Part shown: one piece after another, positions 24,201 through 35,900 of the stretch | Numbering within the stretch: the first letter of the stretch is position 1 | How the letters are laid out: each line of letters opens with the position of its first letter | Origin: Acanthaster planci | Taxonomy: Eukaryota > Echinodermata > Asteroidea > Valvatida > Acanthasteridae | Reading direction: 5' to 3' | Length of the DNA stretch: 64,000 nucleotides | NCBI RefSeq assembly: GCF_001949145.1 | Contig: NW_019091380.1 | Coordinates: 1,481,753 to 1,545,752 of the forward strand | Program-made: the position numbers and the translations under genes | The notes under the pieces: model-generated | The model's input: only the letters and a program-made list of their open reading frames with translations | Databases searched by the model: none | Told to the model about the DNA's origin: nothing

Positions 24201-25540
24201 TTTGGTGTGCACAAAGTTCATGAAGCCGACCCCCAGTTGTCATACGTCAACAAATCTGGTCAATGGTGAACGGAAGAGTTACGGCAGCCTTGAAAATCAA
24301 GCAAGCCACGAGACAGGTTCTTTGGAGGAGGAGGTGGAAATTGACGATGGCAGTATAACTCGTCTCTTCCAGAATCAATCTAAATCAAGTTTTGGAATAG
24401 ATACTCATACCAAAGACGATAAACTGGCCAAGGACAAGACGTGGCTGGAGAAACTCGTGCAATTCCTGGATCATGCTGGTGTGTCACTCATCTGGACCAA
24501 TCGGGTCTTTGCCAGTTTCCTTCTGCTACCCATACCCACGTCGATAGGAAACTCCGTCACTCTGCTTTTCCTCGTTGCTCGTGCAGAGTCGGTCGGCATT
24601 CCTGGGCTGCAGGCCGAGCTACTGCTCTCCTTGGTTGGAGCAGCCAATATCGTCGGTAATTTGACCAGCGGTCCTCTGGTGGGTGCTAATGTTGGAGAAC
24701 TGGCATTCTTCCACGGTTTTTTCGCGGCAGTAGTCAGCGTTTCTGCCATCGGCATCGCTATCCTAGAGAGCTATGCCTTCTTCGTGGTCTACGCAGCGTT
24801 GTACGGCTTTTCATCCGGTGTTTACATCCCCTTGGCTGGGGTAATGTTGCGTCGAATTGTTGGACAAGAAAGGTTTCCTGGAGGATTGGGTATCGTACTC
24901 ATTCTGGTTGCCATTGGCGGCATGCTGGCCGCATCTATCAGCGGTAATAGCCAAACGTTTTCCTCTCAGCTGGCCTATTTTTATCCATACTTTCATCCGA
25001 AATCTTTTTGATATCAGTTTCCCACTAACCCAAACTATAGTTATTGCCTCTTGTCTTCGTGTTTAACTAGCGACTACAAGGTAAATTAAGTTGAAGATGC
25101 TGGGGAATCTTTTACACACGCTCGTGGAACATTTCCTTTTGTAATATAAGTTAGGAAATTGCTATTTAAAATTCGTTTCTACGCGATACTTGAATATATT
25201 TATGGGATTTTAACCCCCCCCCGGTTATCTTAACTAATATAACCAAGAGTTTCCTCGCCTGCTTCTTATTAAAATCCTGTTGTTTGACTTGTACTCGACT
25301 AACTGTGCTGTTTTATTTTTTTTTCAAACATAACTCACACTTAAAGTGGCTGTTTCATTTTTATAATTGTATCATATTACAGGATATTTACACGACATTA
25401 CTGGCAGTTACAGTGGCTGTTTCTACCTTCTCGGTGTGGGTGCTGGTCTCTGCGTGGTTCTGTTAGTGGGGCTTCACCTGCTGTGGACTAGAGTGGTTCC
25501 AGATGACCGATGGCCGACACTGTCCAACGTCTCACAATGA
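21299..25540 (+). CDS. SLC16/monocarboxylate transporter-like gene, copy C (478 aa, 4 exons)
   Basis: Predicted SLC16-like multipass transporter; substrate unknown. Exons are 21299-21488, 21724-21867, 23999-24943 and 25383-25540 (TGA 25538-25540). All introns are phase 1, and the first three exons have exactly the lengths found in copy B. The start MFSPDSEARHWP lies 8 nt after a GTGTTTTCAG acceptor. The second family motif reads CFHQHFALAWGIAWSGG (about 129-145). YGWRGALL is at 163-170, and the hydrophilic loop at about 187-270 is the most diverged part against A and B. Exon 4 begins GYLHDITGSYSGCFYLLG, a good match to the TM11-12 region of the family. As in copy B, the canonical DGGWGW-type TM1 motif is absent. 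The frame is intact, with no stops or frameshifts. Confidence 0.9.
22446..23345. repeat. Diverged inverted-repeat element in intron 2 of SLC16 C
   Basis: About 120 bp at the left end (22446-22560) and right end (about 23215-23345) pair as inverted repeats. Shared blocks are GGAGGGAT-type ends, CTGCGCATATC.GC, and CGAGG..... with GACAAAG.GCGCG. The arms are strongly diverged. No coding content is seen between them. Confidence 0.4.
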
Positions 25541-26311
25541 GCTCAATGTCCCCTAAACTAAGTCCATTATCAATATGTTTGAGTATTTAATTTTGTTTTT
25601 CAAAAATCTCTGATAAAATGTTTTTCAGAGATGATAGACATAATATGTATTCCTTACTTTTCCTGAGGTATGTCAAGGTTTATTCAAAAAATGTTTGATC
25701 AAAGACAATCTGAATGGCTACTCGACATTACTTACTCGGAAGATAAAAGAAAAGATAGCCACCTCAGTTTTTATATACTACCTGGGATCATAAAAGGTTT
25801 CTCCTTTTCGTTGTTTATAGGCCTACCTATGATCAGAGGGTGCTGGTCATTCTTAATTTCTCTGAGAATTATAGTTGTAACAGGTGTCAACACTTCTGTC
25901 GTGCATACTTCGCGTCTTGTTAAATTTACAGAATTTACGAACGAGACTAGCTCTCACCAGGAACAGCCTTTCGATTTGTCACTCCCTGACGCATTTGACA
26001 TCAGAATGACAATATGCATAGGTAATAATATCCCAGCGATAATCTATAAAGATGACGACATCCCGAAGGTATATGTCGTCATTCGGAGATAAAATACCAA
26101 GGGGTGGTAATGACCTGCTCCGAGAATGTCGACATCATGTTACTATCACAGGTTTACAACAGAAAAGTAACGTGATACTGGGTCCTTAGTGCCCTGCAGT
26201 TCCCACAAAATGCAAGGAATGGGACACAGACACAGGATTTCAAGCTCAACTAGTGAAATGCCTATTTACTTCACTTTAGATGGAATTTCAGGCTATTCAT
26301 GGTGAAAGACA
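25541..26311 (+). other. 3' flank of SLC16 C, with an unassigned 140-codon open frame
   Basis: The first 60 nt resemble the copy A 3' flank (CTAAACTAAGTCCAT), consistent with 3' UTR. An open frame at 25670-26092 (ATG to TAA, 140 codons) shows no domain, signal peptide or paralogue in this window, and has no clear promoter. It is more likely chance sequence in the UTR than a gene. Confidence 0.3.
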
Positions 26312-26473
26312 GCAGTAGGTAGAAAGGCTTGCAGGAGAACCATGCGAGAGAATATATATATATAGTTTGGTCCTGAAAAGAACCGTTCTTTCCGGAACCA
26401 CACTTACTCATAACTTACTCAGAATTATATTCCTTCGCCTGGTGCTACCGCAAGCCTTTCCACCTATTACTGC
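26312..26473. repeat. Foldback MITE related to 4876-5076
   Basis: Arms start GCAGTAGGTAGAAAGGCTTG and pair with the reverse complement of the segment ending CAAGCCTTTCCACCTATTAC. The centre holds CCGGAACCACACTTACTCA, similar to the inner part of the foldback at 4876-5076. An (AT)n tract lies in the left arm near 26352. Confidence 0.7.
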
Positions 26474-29400
26474 ATTTTAAATTACTCCTATGACGACACC
26501 CTACACAGAAAAGTTTTGTTGTTCTTGACCCTGAAGGAGCAACAAATTGATAGACACGGAAATCACAGTTGTGACAACGATTTGTTACAACGTCAAGCAG
26601 AATTCTCTTCAAGTCAGGTACGTTGTTTTAGACGGCTTATTTTCTGATGTTCTCCATGAATTTTTCATTGGCCGCGCTTAAATTTTCTGTCTTGTGTTTA
26701 GTGGAGATTAAAGATTTTTCATTTAAAGAGGAAACATTCCTTGCATTTCACTTATATTTTTAATGTGTCTTTTTTCTTTACATTTTTATACATGCTTCTA
26801 ACATTTTATTTTGATTGATTCAGCTGGCACTGGCAAAACTTATCTCAACAGTATTAGCTGGTTACAAGTAGATAGCGCCCTCTTTGACGCGTACATATGA
26901 GCGAGCCTGTCAGGGTGTTCTGTAGAAGTGCACGCATCTTGGGATAATATGACACGCCCCTAATTGGATTCAAAATCGAACAATCGTCCCTTTTCGCGCC
27001 CCCCCCTTAAGAATATCCCTCTTTTGTTAAATGGTTGCCGCAACTAATTTTCCAAACACATACTTGTACTTTTACACTCCCATTTGGTTAAATGCACTGA
27101 AACACTTTTATTTATCAATACAATTTATCAATGCCTTCCTGAACAATGCCTTTCTATACAACTGAGGCTCTGTTGCTGTGATGTCATCCAGGCAAGATAT
27201 GGCTCACTGCACTTTCGCTGTTGCAATATGTGCACTCAGAATGGACTAACTTCAAACATTTCTGAGAAGAGCACTGATGCTCACTTATTTCTACGCTCAT
27301 TTATGTGCTATACTCAACATTGAATTAGCAAAGACGTCACGATCGTGCTGGACCTATGAAGTGTTGTGATGGTAATGAGTGCATAGTGTTGTGATGGTTA
27401 TCTATTTGATTCAAGATAAACTAGTCAAGCACGCAGCGTTCGCACGTGCGTTTGCACGTGGTTGAAGCTGCCCGTAGGAATATATACGATCACCGTGGGC
27501 CAAGGCGGTTCACACGTGGTGGTATTGTTTACATTTAGCCACGCAGGTGAAAAAGGTCTATAGGGCCCACTAGCAGCTAGCTGCTAGACTGGTCCTCGTC
27601 CCGTATGTAGTCTCCAGACGTCCTCCGAACGTATATAAGGACTGATTGCGTAATTTTATTCAAGGAGGGGTAACTTCAAGACCCCCGTGCATGAGTGTGT
27701 GAGATTGGCATTTTGTGATACGGACATCGTTGAAGATACCAGAAGTACACGTACAGTGGCAGCTTTTTTCACCATGAGTGAAGTTTGTGAAAAAAAAAGC
27801 TTACCTATGGAGACAGCTACGATCTTTGGTCGAAAATATCCAATAATTTCAGTGCACCACATTCGATTGCCGCCCAAAGTGATCATTAGAAACAAACACT
27901 TGCAAGTGAAGGGTATTCTAGACCAAAATCGGGTCTTAAACCTACCCAACCCTATCCCTGGGTACCTACCCCACCCTTCATTCTAGACCAGTAAATTAGA
28001 GTTTAGCCTTCACTCTCCGGACTCGCTCGCTGCGCTCGCTGGAAGTGCACAACTGCACCCGCTCAAAATTCTACCTTTGGTGTGCTGGTGGGGGTCTATG
28101 TGGGGGAGTTTTTTGCGCTTGTTTGGTTTGAGTCGGGTTGCTATTCAACTTTGTCACTAGACACCAAAAATCTCTGTTTCATTGTGAAACGGAGATTTTG
28201 GAATACAGAGATTTAGTTAGTTTACTAGTTTAAAGGGGGGCGCTAGCAACTTGTTCTTCGTACTTAGGAGGTGCTCTTTGGGGTTGCGTGTTGTAACTAA
28301 TCACAAAGCCATGAACGTGTTTTATAATGTGAAACGACCAACCTCTGCGCTTGTGATCGCTAAGCTGGTCAACTCACACATCAACACTTCTTTTTTCTTT
28401 TGCATCATGTCTCTGGCCATGTTTTCTGATAATTTCTTGGTTCTTTGTTTTACTTCTTGCTCGCTCGCTGCTCTCGCTTGGATTTTTGTATTTGTTTTTT
28501 ATCTGATCTTTCTGCTTTTTGAACTCAGCAGTAACACGTGCTTCGTGAGAAATATCAACTTAATAACTTGAGAAATTTATTCTTCGGTCGTGTTGAGTTT
28601 AGTGTCCGCCTACACTCTGATTTGGTCGGGTTTTTTGACACTTGTTATTAAAATTGGGCGAATTAAACTGGCACATCAATGTGAAAAGTTTATGATTGCA
28701 TAGAATGTTGAAAGAAAAGGCAAAAACTGCTGAATGTAGGCAACTGTTCGATACTTTTATAAAGGAATTGTAGGAATTTATGTTGAGGGCGATGATGACA
28801 AACTGATCAAGCAACAGTGGTTAATTGTATTTGATTTTAGTTTTGAGGTTTATACGTGGCCCCCCATATAATTCAAAAAACATATACAGTAATTTAGGTT
28901 ATTTGGATCAGGAAATTTGTAGTTAAAACAGATGGTTTACAATTGATTATTTTCTGTCATTTTTCTCTACAGTCGCACCGAAGTAAAACGATACAGGACA
29001 GAATTTGGACTGTTTTCATGAAAAATACCATTAATTTTACATTGCAGAACTGTTTCAAGAAAAATCCAGCACAAATATAGTTATTAGCAATTTTTGCAAT
29101 TAATTCCTTCTAATATGATAATGGCCATATGAACATTATTTATGCCACGGCGTACCTGGTTGTAGAGCCCCCAGGGACATTTTTTTTTTCAAAAAAAAAA
29201 AAACCTCACTTTTTTATTCATCCGTAAATGAGTCCTTGACTCCTTACCCGAAAGACAGCATAACTGCCAATCTATATGTGCAGGCGCTTTCAAACCCTAA
29301 GAATGGCAACATGTCTCCGAGGGTGAATTGCCCCCCCCCCCCATATCGCTTACCAATATTAAAGCCGAGAGGAATGAATACATACGTGATTTGATTATAA

Positions 29401-30770
29401 ACTTAGTCATAAACTCAGTAAGGTGTAATTTCAATTAAAACAGCAATAATAAAAACCACGTAGGTTCATGCTTACTTCTATGAGTAAAATATGCCAGCAA
29501 GACAATGACAGCTCGAAAGCTGAATCTAACTTTAGTAATTTTTATTTCATTTTAGAACTAGAGTCGCCAATGGGAGTCCTTTGAGACGCTTGGTGCTGAC
29601 AAACATACCTGTCCCACGTAACCGGTTTACTGTATATTTGCATCATCACATTAGCTCAAACGTAAGGCAAACAATAGGAAGGCGCCGGTATGTTTACCAC
29701 CATCATCTCAAAAGTCTCCCAGCCATTTGCAATCTTCATCCACATATTGGACGTTACATTGTTTGCAGCAAGACTTGAAAAGGTGCATATGTGGCATAAT
29801 ATTCCAATCAAGCTTTTTGATATACTTTATACAGAATATGCAACGCTACACAAAACTCAGGTACATAAAAAATGATTTCCTATTGGAAAGAGAACAGAGA
29901 ATGAGACGGCTTGCATGAGATGTGCCCAAGTTCGTATGCGGAGCATAAATTTAAACGTTGTGGAAACAATCTGAACCATACTGAGATATCGTTATCTACT
30001 ACTGGCGCATGATGTGTCTGATGTTTTAGAGCCTTTTTACGGTTGTTTAAAGACGTAGGCATAATTATGACAAGAAAATGCATGTTTAAAGCGACTGTTG
30101 GTCCACTTTAAAACAAACTACACTATAAGAACTGATCAAGCAATATCCAACATACAGGAAAGTCCTCCAAAACAACAGACCAGATTAGTGGGAGAAAAAC
30201 AATGCAGAAAAAAACAACGCAGTCAAACAATAACTCTTCTTGCTGTCAATCTCAGCGCGTAAAGCGATAGGTTTTGAGTCAGCATTCTGATTAGAGAGGC
30301 AATCTAATAAACACATATACACATAGCATGTTCTATAATCACGTCAGTCTGATGAAACCCGTCCTTTTATACCCACTCAATAGTTCTCGTTAACGTGACA
30401 AGTCATCTTGTGTTCTACCTACAACTCAAAAAGTTTCTACATCACAAAATTAATATTCAATCTCAATATAAAAAAAATTGAATCTACAGAAAAAAATCAT
30501 TACAGAGGTTCAGTCCAGTGACTTCGGATCGATTCCATGAATTGAACATCAATGGATCCACAATGAAATAAGCTTGCGCCCCACCCCCTTCAATTTTCGA
30601 TTTTTCCTGGGGGGACACCCAGTCTTCATCGCGTTTCCCCTCCTCACTGTACTCTTAGCTTGCAATTTAATAACTTTAAAAATGCTGGCTTGAAATTCCC
30701 ACTGAAATAAGGCTGTCTCTCGCTTGAAAGTTTGCATTTCACTTTGGTGCATCAAATAAACCAGGCTATA
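26474..30770. other. Intergenic region, no supported gene
   Basis: AT-rich sequence with poly-A/T and C runs and a hairpin at 28164-28201 (CCAAAAATCTCTGTTTCA pairing across TG to TGAAACGGAGATTTTGG). A 99-codon frame at 27687-27986 contains a good ATG context (TTCACCATGAG), but no domain or splice evidence supports it. Confidence 0.45.
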
Positions 30771-31440
30771 TTAAAGGGTGACAGAAATTGAAAGCATTTA
30801 TTTCTCGTGAAGTATTTCAAAATAACAATGAATACATAACCATTTCAAAAACATCAAAAATTTAAGGTTTTCCCATTAAATGCTAACCCAAGATGAATAA
30901 AAGATCCTGCGTTTCCCCTCCCAAAAAATCTCATTTTGGCCGTTCGCGCTCCAAGGCTGATTGGATGACGTCAACGCCAGAACGCTTACATGCACAGTGT
31001 AAATGTTCATGTACTGTACATGACGCACAATACATGTACATGGCAGTATCGCATGCTTGCAATAGACCACGTTGTGTTTGATGTAGCTTAGCCCACAGGC
31101 AAAACTGTCTCAGTTCAAGAAATACACATTCGGACTGGGTTTTTCTAATTCCTCCCTTGAACTGAGACAGTGTTTGCCTGTGGGCCAAGCTACATCAAAC
31201 ACAGCATGGTCTATTGCAAGCGTGCGAGATTGCATGTATTGTGCGCAAAGCGTTCTGGCGATGACCTCATCCAATCAGCATGGAAGCGCGAACGGCCAAA
31301 AGGGATTTCTTGTGGGCGGGGAATCTCAGGTTCTTTTTATGCATTAAATTTATGATGTTTTTGAAATGGTTACGTATTTATTGTTATTTTGAAATATACT
31401 TCTCGTGAACTAAATGCTTTCAATTTCAGTTACCCTTTAA
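30771..31440. repeat. 670-bp foldback element with long arms and TTAAAGGGT ends
   Basis: Nearly the whole element is one inverted repeat. The left arm (30771-31108) reads TTAAAGGGTGACAGAAATTG at its outer end. The right arm (about 31145-31440) ends CAGTTACCCTTTAA. The arms share TTGGCCGTTCGCGCT, CCAGAACGCTT, TTGCAATAGACCA, GTTTGATGTAGCTT and CTGTCTCAGTTCAAG. TTAA at both outermost ends could be a TTAA target duplication (piggyBac-like), but that is inference. No protein is encoded. Confidence 0.85.
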
Positions 31441-31699
31441 AAAACAAAATTTATTCTGGTTTATTTAATTAAAATATACAGGGTAGGCAGCCATATCAGG
31501 GTCGCTGATAAAACCCCATTTACAATAATGTAAAGGCATCACATATCAGTAGAAGGAATATAAAATATAAAATAATAAAAGTATGGAAAATGATTCACAA
31601 TTTAAAGAAAAATAAAAATTATGAAAAATTAAGTTATAAATCTATGTTCACCAAACAGGAGAAAAAACCGAAGGCAGTTCATTCAGGACGGTTGGTGAA

Positions 31700-32300
31700 A
31701 TGACAAATTCTCACTCCCACATACGAGTAAAAATATTACGAATTACAAACCTTTAGCTAAAAATTGAATTGTAGATTTCATGTACCTATCAGTTTTACAC
31801 TTTGGTACAACTAGTGTAGTCGTGGAACTGTCTCTGAGTATTCTGATAGTTGTGTTGTTCAATTTAAGGGGTGGAAGCATATTTCTAAATCAGGGGATTC
31901 CAAAAGTTTCGTACCAAAGTTATACAGTAACAAGACTAGAAATACCTAACACATCCAGAGCAATGGAGTAGTTGTGATACTGACGAGGGCCTAAAATAAT
32001 ACGGCATGCACATTCTTGTACATTTTCAATTTTATTAGCCAGTTGTTTACTTACCGAGGTACCAGACTGGGCTTCCATACGCTAAAACTGTTCTGATATA
32101 GCATGTGAAGACCGAGATTAAGTCAGCCAAGGAAGCATTATATTTCTTTAAAATACACAAGGTAAATAATCTGTTAGGGGCTCTAGAGAATGTCCCATTT
32201 AAGATCACTCTGAATCGTGACTCCCAACAGTTGCATGCATGTGATTAACCTGTGATTAATCGGTGGCAAATAAAATGCCACCGTAAGAGGCCTTCCAGCA
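31700..32300 (-). mobile_element. Decayed LINE reverse-transcriptase C-terminal fragment
   Basis: Conceptual minus-strand reading gives recognisable pieces of a non-LTR retrotransposon ORF2 tail, in order. They are MQLLGVTIQSDLKW (about 32186-32236), a WKPS...VPR piece near 32080, KIENVQECACRIILG (about 31985-32035) with YSIALDVLGISSL after it, and PKCKTDRYMKS near the end (about 31775-31810). Stops and frameshifts separate the pieces, so it is dead. The order and motifs fit CR1/Jockey-like LINEs; the exact clade cannot be assigned. Confidence 0.7.
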
Positions 32301-32636
32301 AACATTGTAACAGACAGCTTCATCACATGACAACTTTGACAGCATTTTGGGTGTAAAAAAGGGGAAAAAACTTTCGTCTTATAGCAGGTAACGGGGAGAT
32401 TTGATATTGAAGGTCTCCTAAAGTGTACTTTCTCCAAACTTGTTCTTTTCCTGGATCGTTTATTTTAAATTCGTGTCTAAATATGTAGTTTTATGCGGTT
32501 TTTATGTAAGGAAATAACCATGCCCTTCAACCAGCTATCGACTTGGCCCTCACTTATACGAAATACGAAAAGTATACGAAATAATGATAATTACTTCAAC
32601 GTTCTGAATGCTGGTATTTTGCCTTAGTAGCCTCTA

Positions 32637-32642
32637 TTTATT
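32637..32642 (-). terminator. Possible poly(A) signal for BRI3-like gene 1
   Basis: AATAAA on the minus strand, about 347 nt past the stop codon at 32989. It is the nearest good hexamer seen; usage is not shown by sequence. Confidence 0.35.
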
Positions 32643-32988
32643 TAACGGCAGTGGGTAGTCAGATTGGGTACCCATTTGGGGCGCCCCTCTTTTCCAGAAT
32701 GCTGCATTTGGTTTTGCTCAGTATCTTGCAAAGTATCGTCCATAAAATTGCCGCTAAATCTGGGCAAACCATTGGCCTAATATACACTGTATAACTGTAA
32801 TTTGCAGTTACGAGTTTTAAAGATTTGGGGTCTGAGTCTGTTGAGTTCTAGAAATAACAGCGTCGAAAGTGATAGGTAATTTTGGTAGGTCACGTGGCTG
32901 GTCGAGAATTCCAATTTCCAGGTCTGAATAGTTGGCTGAGGAGATTGAGATACTGTTATGACGTCATCGGCAGTAATCCAGCCTCCCC

Positions 32989-35900
32989 TTAACCGCCGAA
33001 GTGTGCGTTGCAGTGACTACAGACTCTCTCTTTCATCATCAGGCAGCAGATGACCCCCAGAGGGAAGAAGAAGATGGCCAGTAGGATGCCACAGGTGGTG
33101 AACTGGTCCACCAAAGCGCCCGCGTGGCAGACGGGACAATTACCCACCACCACGACCTGGGTGGCTGGCTGGCTCACAGTGACCTGTGTGGCAGGTGGAG
33201 GCTGGGAGGCTGGAGTCAAAGATACAAAAGTGTTTTTAAAATGTAGTAAAGCCCGGCAACAAGGGGCATAAGGGGGCCTAAAAACATGGATACTGTATCC
33301 TTGATCGACTTTTTTTCTGAGAATTATTCAATCTCAGACTGATTCAATGATTCAATCTCTTTAATCTCAAACTGAGAAATACGATTTCAACCGCTGGGAC
33401 CTTCATGATGTCAGCACCCTGAAATTCAAGGCCATCAACTGCCTGGATAAGAAAACATTTGCCAAAATAACTTAAAATCAGAAAAAAGTCCATGTACCAA
33501 CTGTTTTGAGGTACAAGGCAGACATGGATATGGAGCTAAGTACAATTTAATTTGAAATTAAAGAACGCGATTGTAAACGGCCATAATCACATTTAGCCTG
33601 CTTAATGCCAGACAGCAACATGCGTGATTAACATAGACACTACCTGAAATTTCAGATCTAACAGTGGAGCCGGCCAACAAGAAGTTGATTTGGCCAACCC
33701 CTCAAATGATTCATTTAATACTTCGTGGGCTATTAGGTTACCTTTTAGGGTGGGTGTTCAAAAAATCCCCCATATGGTGGAAACTACACTTAAAGATAGT
33801 GTATACGATTTGCATGTACTGCAATTTGTCAAAATTGGCCGATTTGGGGGTTTGTGATTTACCGTACCGGAGGAATAATACACATATTATTCCTCCGATT
33901 TGTTTAATTTTGAGTTCACTGCTTTGATAAAACTCGAGACAAACGTTGTTCTTGTTCATTTGTAGCACTCAAAGCGCATGCTCGTGTACTTGTCTCTCAA
34001 GAAGTCCACGGGCCACAGGACTTTCCTGAGTGCCTGGACAATGCACAGGTGAGGTCTATCTGCAGACCAATTATGGCCCGCAATATCCATGTTTTTTCAC
34101 GGCTTTGCGTAGTACTAATGGTTGGCAACTTTACCTCCAAGTTTCTGCATTGGAGTGGTTATATTAGCTGAGTGCTGCTCGGTTTGGGCCATACCATTAT
34201 TTTAAGGGGTGAAAGCGAGGTGGTTAATTGAAATCAACATATAAAGAAACGTTAATTTCAAACCAGTCCAAATTCGATTCAATAATTCGTTTGTCCCGTT
34301 CTTGAGATTTTGCAAATAATATTACACTGCCTTTAAAGCGTTGGTATGCACAAATTTACCTAACCCACGGGTTCTAATCACCCAAGCATGTTATCACTGG
34401 CGTACGGAAGGCCAAGGGCGGGCCACTGTGCCCCAGGAACTCTTTCCGCTCTCAGAAGAACCTGATTAAGCCACTGCATGGTAGGTAGTAAAAGACCAAC
34501 TATGCAGGTAGTAGGCAAAGTCTCCAGATATTTGACATCAAGCTGGTCTCATTTAACCCGACGTTTCTGATAGTCTGTCCTGCACGCTTAACTTTGATGT
34601 TTCTCGAAGTATTACAAGACAAAACAACAACCCCCCCCCGGGCAAAAACGTTCAACATTAACTGTCTGTTTTTGGTCTATTTTCTTTGGAAGAAACCTCC
34701 AAAGGAGCTTTCATTCCTGTGACGAGAAAAACTTCCAAAGAGATTTGAAAACGAAACTAATCACATATGATGGCCACCCTAACCGCAAAATACAAGAAAC
34801 AAAACGTTTGTTTCAAAGTTCAATACCAAAGTGGTCTCCAAAGACCTTCATTCGCGCGTAAAACATAAACTCAGAAATCCTCAGCTGAATATGAAATTGA
34901 CCCTACGTGAGTGTCAAGTTGTTCTGACGTCTACTTGCGTCATTTTAAAAATGTGCAAACATCACACTGCCTGAAGCATAAGAGTTTTGCTTTGTTTGGT
35001 TTATCTCTGAGCAGAATGGGTTAGTCCCGTGGTAGTTAGTAACTGCTGTAATTAATGCATCAGAGATCCCACAATCGGTCCTCTATCAATGTCCAAAGTT
35101 CGAGTGCGCTGTTTATTGAAATCAAATCGACACTCGTGACCGTGTACGAACAAATAAGCGAGTATACCTCACAAACGAATTTTATCTTGGCCTAAAAATA
35201 GCAATTATCCATTTGACGCATTTCGGATGAAATATCTGAATCTTATCCAACTTGAATTCATAAAAAAACCACAAGCATTGGTTTGAGCTCCCTTAGTTCG
35301 CAAGAAGCAAATCGGTTTTTTTTTCAATGTACGATGTTAAAATATTGATACAAATAGGAAAAGCAGGAAATGCATTCATCACTAAAATGTTTCCATTTGG
35401 AACCTGTTTTAGTACGTACCGGTGGTCTTGCAAATACTTTGGATTTGTACAAAGAAATTTACTAAAGCGGATTGCGATAACCGGAAACTACAAGAGTCGG
35501 CCAAGAATTCAGAGACATTTTAATGTAACGTGCATTGTGCTGTACATGTATAATTTGGCAAACACCATGGAAACAAAAACACTGCCAAGTGACTTTAACA
35601 GTCCTGTACCTGCTTCAGACGTACCATCTAGGTCAAAGGTCATTGTCCATAAGAGTCGAATAACGGAATGAATTCATAAGAGAGTTTGCAGCCCAACTTT
35701 AAAGATGAGGTCGGTGTAACCAACAGAAATTATCTTCCTTTGGGTACTGTGACTGAACTGGTTTAGATAATAGGCCTACAGGTGTTTGTCTACAAAAAAC
35801 TACTACCTGCCTTGCATATGAATTGTATCACGAGAAAATCTAAAGTTTCTTTTCCTCTGAGGTTCTCTGGGGCTATTAGGCCATTTCATGTCTATTGCTG

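Noticed and set aside
25670-26092. 140-codon frame after SLC16 copy C
   Set aside because: It lies in probable 3' UTR with no counterpart after copies A or B and no domain.
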